In this document: positions 59,594 to 64,000 of the stretch, piece after piece
Layout of the letters: every line of letters starts with the position of its first letter
Position numbering within the stretch: position 1 is the first letter of the stretch
Assembly (NCBI GenBank): GCA_037890055.1
Contig: JBBKBD010000003.1
From: Mediannikoviicoccus sp037890055
GTDB taxonomy: Bacteria; Bacillota; Clostridia; Tissierellales; Peptoniphilaceae
Direction: 5' to 3' (one strand)
DNA: 64,000 nucleotides
The notes under the pieces: model-generated
Told to the model about the DNA's origin: nothing
Seen by the model: the letters and a program-made list of their open reading frames with translations, nothing else
Databases searched by the model: none
Made by a program: the position numbers and the translations under genes

Positions 59594-62044
59594 TTATTTT
59601 ATCTTTTCAATTACTCTATACTTACTGTCAAAACCTTCTGATGTGCCTGTGAATGAAGAATCATCTTTTGCCATTTCTGACATCTTGTCCAAAACATCTT
59701 TAAACTGTGGTAACTTATCGGTCTTTCTATCTATTTCATCAATTCCCTTGTCTTTGAATTCCATAAGCTTTTCACTAAATAGATTCATGTTGGTGTTTAA
59801 TAACTTACTTCCATCTTCTAGTTTAGTTGCTCCTGTTGAAAGTGATCCTATTCCATCATCAAGTTGCTTTATACCATTTCTTAAAGGTGTTAGGCCTTGT
59901 GAATTAACCTTTGTTAAATCTCCAAGCATTTGAGATTTCTCTTTGAATTGGTTTAGTCCACCGGAAAGTTCTCCTGCACCTTTATTTAATGCTTCAGAAT
60001 TTTTATCCAGTTCCTTTATTGCATCAGCAAAAGCTTCCACGCCCTTAACATTTTCTGCTGTTCCTGCTGCAAGTTTAGTTGAACCTTCTTTTAAACTTCC
60101 TGTGGCTTCATCAAGCTTTGTAAGTGAGTCTGATAAATTTAATAATTTTGCTGGATCAACTTCTCCTTCAAGCTTTTCAATTCCTTGGTTAACTGATGCA
60201 TTTATTTTATCTGCTCCTTGACTAAGTTGTGAAGAGCCTTGTTTTAGTTCTTCTAGACCCTTTGGTAGTCTTGCCATTCCTTGATTTAATTCACTTGAAC
60301 CCTGTGCAAGTTTTGCAGTTGCTTCTTTTAACTCACCAAGACCTGCAAGGGCTCCCATATTTTGTTCCATGCCCTTTTGTACTGCTAATGTGTTTGCAAC
60401 ATTTTGAGTTGATGCACCAATATTTTGTGTATTTGCGCCAATATTTTGTGAAGCTTCTCCAATGCTATTTATAACAGCATATATCTGTGCAGCTTTTTCA
60501 CTTTCACCATTCGCTTCTAAAGTAGCTGCCACTTGTGAAAGTGTTCCAATGGAGTTTTTAATTCCTTGAATATTTCCTCCAATGGCATTTGCATTTGATG
60601 CGATATTTCCTAAGTCATCTGACACATTTATATTTTTAAGTCCGGACATATCTGGAATGGACATACCTTGTACTTTTTCATTTAGTCCTTGTATTCCATT
60701 GTTTAGTTCGGTACTACCTGCTAAAAGTTTTTCAGAGCTATTTACAGCTTCATTTAATCCACTGTTTAGACTTTTTGCTCCATTAGATAGACTTGAAATT
60801 CCGTTTTGAAGTTCACTAACTTTTGCTACAACAGAATCTTTTTCCCCTTCTAAATTTCCAAGTTTTTCTGATCCTTCTCTTAGTTGACCTGTGGCAGTTT
60901 TTAATTTTCCAAGGCCTTCGTCAAGTTTTTCTGATCCTTCTTTAAGTTGTGTTGCACCACCAACTAACTTTGAGCTATTTTCATTTAATTTTGAAACACC
61001 TTCAGTGTACTTATTTATGCCTGATGCCAAGTTGTTTGAGCCATCTGCCATTTGATTAATAACTCCTGGCAAATACTTAACTTGATTTAGTGCATCTCCA
61101 AGTTTATTTTCTAAAACTCCAGTCTTGTCATAAAGTTCCTTTGAACCACTTTTAAGTTTTGTTGCGCCATTTGATAGTTCATTAATTCCTCCACTTAACT
61201 TATCTGTTGCATCGGTAAGTTTTTTTGATGCATCTACAAGTTTTTGAGAGTTATCTTCAAGCTGTTGAAGTCCATCTCTAAGTTTTCCAATTGAGTCCAT
61301 TTTAACATCTTCTTGGAAAAGCTCGTTGGATATTACAACATATGATTCAATAGGCACATAGTCCTTAATAACCATTTCCATTTCAGCGCTGTCTTTAAAC
61401 TCTTCCATTTGCTTTTCTTCTAAAATATCTTTGAAGTTGTCTTTTAGCCCTGGAGTAAGAACTGTTGTAACAACTTGATTCTTGCCATCTTTTATAACTT
61501 TAGAATTTTTTGCAACAATATTTGAAACATTTTCTTCACTAAATGTCATTGCACTCATAACAACATATGGTGCATATATCTTTTTATTTTGTCCATCTAT
61601 CTTTTCATTTTTAAAGTTTTTATTCTTTGCGTTTACTACAATTTTTAACTTACCAGACTTTCCTTCAAGATCTTTGTTACTTACTTTCTTTCCATCGAGA
61701 TAGTATTCAATTTCCACATCAACCGGAATGTCTTTATCAGTCACACCTTGATAATACACATCTTTTTTGTCCCTATTCCAGTTTATATATCCATTTTCTT
61801 CTTCTATCTTTTCCTCAGTTTTTAAATCCTTTATATCTTTTAGATCGGTCTTATCTTTACCATTAATATTTTCATCAGAGTTTAACCAAACAGAAACCAA
61901 TTTTTCCTTAACTTTATTGTCCTCTTTGATTACATAAACTGTTTCACTTTTATTTATTGTACTTTGGGCTGCAAAACTTGTGTTTGCAATTGCAAGTGAG
62001 GATGCAAGAGCAACTGCAAGAGCCCTTTGTAAATTTTTATTCAT
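59594..62044 (-). CDS. Secreted repeat protein (YhgE/Pip-like tape), MMPL partner, 816 aa
   Basis: A signal peptide (RALAVALASSLAIANTSFA) is followed by a globular part (about 30-235; LVSVWLNSDENINGKDKTDL). Then about 500 residues of degenerate seven-residue repeats of the type L..G...L (KLSGGINELSNGATKLKSGS, QLKEGSEKLDEGLGKLKTAT, QGSSELNQGMARLPKGLEEL). The repeats predict long helices, as in YhgE/Pip-type proteins, but I see no C-terminal membrane anchor. It overlaps the MMPL gene by 8 bp, so the two are translated together. Probably an extracytoplasmic partner of that transporter. Confidence 0.7.
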   Translation of the reverse strand: MNKNLQRALAVALASSLAIANTSFAAQSTINKSETVYVIKEDNKVKEKLVSVWLNSDENINGKDKTDLKDIKDLKTEEKIEEENGYINWNRDKKDVYYQGVTDKDIPVDVEIEYYLDGKKVSNKDLEGKSGKLKIVVNAKNKNFKNEKIDGQNKKIYAPYVVMSAMTFSEENVSNIVAKNSKVIKDGKNQVVTTVLTPGLKDNFKDILEEKQMEEFKDSAEMEMVIKDYVPIESYVVISNELFQEDVKMDSIGKLRDGLQQLEDNSQKLVDASKKLTDATDKLSGGINELSNGATKLKSGSKELYDKTGVLENKLGDALNQVKYLPGVINQMADGSNNLASGINKYTEGVSKLNENSSKLVGGATQLKEGSEKLDEGLGKLKTATGQLREGSEKLGNLEGEKDSVVAKVSELQNGISSLSNGAKSLNSGLNEAVNSSEKLLAGSTELNNGIQGLNEKVQGMSIPDMSGLKNINVSDDLGNIASNANAIGGNIQGIKNSIGTLSQVAATLEANGESEKAAQIYAVINSIGEASQNIGANTQNIGASTQNVANTLAVQKGMEQNMGALAGLGELKEATAKLAQGSSELNQGMARLPKGLEELKQGSSQLSQGADKINASVNQGIEKLEGEVDPAKLLNLSDSLTKLDEATGSLKEGSTKLAAGTAENVKGVEAFADAIKELDKNSEALNKGAGELSGGLNQFKEKSQMLGDLTKVNSQGLTPLRNGIKQLDDGIGSLSTGATKLEDGSKLLNTNMNLFSEKLMEFKDKGIDEIDRKTDKLPQFKDVLDKMSEMAKDDSSFTGTSEGFDSKYRVIEKIK

Positions 62045-64000
62045 TTTTTCCTCCTCTTAATCCTTTTGTAGTCTTTTTAATAAATGGAAATACTATTGAA
62101 AGCACAGCAGGTAAAAGAAGTATAATTACTGCCATACTTATGATTGCACCTCTTGCAAGGAAGGTGCAGATTGTCGATACTATCTCCATCTTTGAATATA
62201 GTCCCACGCCGATTGTAGCAGCCATAAATGACAATGCGGATGTAACGATGGACTTTGAAGTTTCCTTTGTGGCAATCTTTAAAGATCCATCAACGTCATT
62301 TGACTTACTATATTCATGCATAAATCTGTCTGTTAACAAGATTGAATAGTCTATTGTTGAACCAAGTTGTATAACTCCTATGATTATTGAAGTTATAAAT
62401 GGTATTGTCTGTCCTAAATAGAATGGAATTCCCATATTGATTTGAATTGCCAGTTCTATTGCAGCAATTAATATAATTGGAATAGCAAAGGACTTAAACA
62501 CAAATACCAAGATTAGAAAGACTACGGCAATTGATACGATGTTTACCCTTTTGAAGTCGGAATTTGAAATAATTGTAAGGTCGTCAGTTAAAACCGCTTC
62601 TCCTGTTAAATATCCTTCTTCATCATATTTATTTATAATCTCTCTCATTTCTTTTATCTGATTTCTAACTTCCTTTGAAGCTGTTTGATACTTTGAATTT
62701 ACCATTAACATCTTGTATCCGTCTTTTGCAAAGTTTTGTTGTAACTTCTTAGGTAAAAGCTCATCTGGCACGCTAGAACCAATCATGGTGTTTGTACTAA
62801 TAACTGAGTTTATTCCATCTACATCTTCGAGTTCATCTATCATCTTATTTATAGAAGTATTTGAAATATTTTCTTTAGCTATAATGAAGTGAGTTGTTGC
62901 CATATCATAATCTTTTTTCATCTTTTTAAGTGCAACTATGGAGTCCAAGTCCTGAGGTAGTGATCTATCTAGGTTGTAGTATACATTTGTATTTATGGAT
63001 CCATAAATCGCTGGGATGAAAAGTAATAGGAACACAAGGGAAATAACTCTCTTATGTCTTATGTTAAATTCTGATAGCCTGTCAAAAGATGGCATAAGCA
63101 CTCTGTGATTGTACTTACTTACTGCTTTGTCTGTCAGTAATAGCATTGGTGGAAGTACAGTTACCGTTGATATAAGTCCAATTAAAACTCCCTTACTCAT
63201 TACAAGGCCAATGTCCTTACCAAGTCCAAGTTCCATCAAAATCAGAACAATAAATCCTGCAAATGTGGTTAAGGAAGAAGCAAATAAGGATGAAATTGTA
63301 TTTTGAATTGCCCTTTCCATGGCGTCTTCAATGGTTTCTCTCTTCTTCTTTTCTGCGACAAATCTGTGGTATAAAAATATGGAATAGTCCATTGTCACCG
63401 CCAGTTGAAGTGTCGCCGCAATAGCCTTGGTTATATAGGAAATGTCTCCAAGGAATATATTGGTTCCAAAGTTATATACAACTGCATAGCCTATTGTGAG
63501 CAAAAATAAAAACGGTATAACCGTAGATTCATTTGTAAGTGATAACACAATTAAAGCAAGTACCACTGCCAGTGCCACATATATAGGAGTTTCTTTATCT
63601 ATAACATCCTTTGTATCCTTTACAAGTGACGAAATTCCGCTTAGGTACATCGGTTTTGAGTCAAGCTCTCTTATCTTTTCTATTGCTGACATGGTCACAA
63701 AGGAAGATGAAGAATTTTTAAACTTTACAAGCATCAAGGTACTGTCTTCTGAATAGAAAACATCCTTCACCTCATTTGGCAAAAAATCTTTCGGTATGCC
63801 TTCTCCAACTATGGAGGACTTTGAAATTACATCTTCAACCCCTTCTATCTTTAAAATTTCTTCTCTTAATTTTTCTGCATCCTGGTCTGAACCTTCTAAG
63901 ATTAACATCCCGGTTGCAGCATTATTAAAGTTCTCATCAAGTATCTTTTGTCCTTCTGTAGACTTTAGGTCAGAAGGTAAATAAGTTAGGATATCATAAT
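62037..64000 (-). CDS. MMPL/RND-family transporter (5' end off window)
   Basis: Two MMPL halves: helices around TPIYVALAVVLALIVLSLTN and YITKAIAATLQLAVTMDYSI, and the second set IGVIQLGSTIDYSILLTDRF, each with the Asp-Tyr-Ser pair of the proton-relay helix. The frame stays open through 64000 (reads YDILTYLPSDLKSTEGQKIL there), so the true start and first helix lie outside. MMPL proteins export lipids or other hydrophobic compounds or assemble envelope parts; the substrate is unknown. It is coupled by overlap to the secreted repeat protein. Confidence 0.85.
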   Translation of the reverse strand, partial: YDILTYLPSDLKSTEGQKILDENFNNAATGMLILEGSDQDAEKLREEILKIEGVEDVISKSSIVGEGIPKDFLPNEVKDVFYSEDSTLMLVKFKNSSSSFVTMSAIEKIRELDSKPMYLSGISSLVKDTKDVIDKETPIYVALAVVLALIVLSLTNESTVIPFLFLLTIGYAVVYNFGTNIFLGDISYITKAIAATLQLAVTMDYSIFLYHRFVAEKKKRETIEDAMERAIQNTISSLFASSLTTFAGFIVLILMELGLGKDIGLVMSKGVLIGLISTVTVLPPMLLLTDKAVSKYNHRVLMPSFDRLSEFNIRHKRVISLVFLLLFIPAIYGSINTNVYYNLDRSLPQDLDSIVALKKMKKDYDMATTHFIIAKENISNTSINKMIDELEDVDGINSVISTNTMIGSSVPDELLPKKLQQNFAKDGYKMLMVNSKYQTASKEVRNQIKEMREIINKYDEEGYLTGEAVLTDDLTIISNSDFKRVNIVSIAVVFLILVFVFKSFAIPIILIAAIELAIQINMGIPFYLGQTIPFITSIIIGVIQLGSTIDYSILLTDRFMHEYSKSNDVDGSLKIATKETSKSIVTSALSFMAATIGVGLYSKMEIVSTICTFLARGAIISMAVIILLLPAVLSIVFPFIKKTTKGLRGGKNE

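Overview
The window reads as chromosome of a low-GC, anaerobic Gram-positive bacterium. The evidence is AT-rich DNA, AGGAGG-type ribosome binding sites, an EcfA1/EcfA2/EcfT module, split rpoB and rpoC, and Clostridia-type mobile elements. A member of the Tissierellia/Peptoniphilaceae is my best guess, but this is inference from gene style and not a database result.

Positions 1 to about 20,170 are two mobile elements, one inside the other. The outer one is the right-hand part of an integrative and conjugative element (ICE). It carries a RepA-like initiator, a DnaC-like ATPase, PcfB, VirD4, a single-strand binding protein and a Maff2-type membrane protein, and it abuts the 3' end of rlmD (rumA). 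Its virD4 gene is cut in two by a second element of about 15.1 kb (about 1,393 to 16,519). That element has tnpW at one end and a TnpX-type large serine recombinase at the other. Taking it out at the GA dinucleotide restores one virD4 reading frame of about 594 codons. Circularising it would join a TTGACA at one end to a TAGAAT at the other with 17 bp between them, giving a promoter that points at tnpX. The element also has a MobQ-type relaxase with a recognisable oriT, a phage-type replisome organiser, a sigma factor, and a cargo operon. The cargo is an ECF transporter (S, T and a double ATPase), a heterodimeric exporter-fold ABC pair, a ClbS/DfsB-like protein and a TetR regulator. Its make-up suggests metallophore or other small-molecule uptake.

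Positions 20,134 to 40,417 are core chromosome: rlmD, a MATE transporter, a nuclease-helicase of the DinG/XPD type, a degenerate aminoglycoside adenylyltransferase homologue, an amino-acid ABC transporter, a HAD phosphatase, truA, the chromosomal ECF module, a TIGR01440 protein, rpoC and rpoB. A 10-bp hairpin followed by a T-run lies in the rpoB leader.

Positions 40,418 to 48,250 are accessory and partly decayed. They hold small-gene remnants, a tRNA-Ser(GCU)-like pseudogene with an apparent 11-nt internal deletion, two related immunity-like genes, and the tail of a probable polymorphic toxin. A BcgI-like restriction-modification pair follows. Its specificity gene carries a (TA)7 tract, and losing one unit would fuse a third target-recognition domain.

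Positions 48,337 to 64,000 are ordinary metabolism, transport and envelope genes: a TetR-controlled membrane-protein operon with two clear operators, a lipase-like hydrolase, two lipoproteins, an ABC-F protein, an old yellow enzyme, a DNA glycosylase, an S66 peptidase, an MFS transporter, a secreted repeat protein and an MMPL transporter that runs off the right edge.
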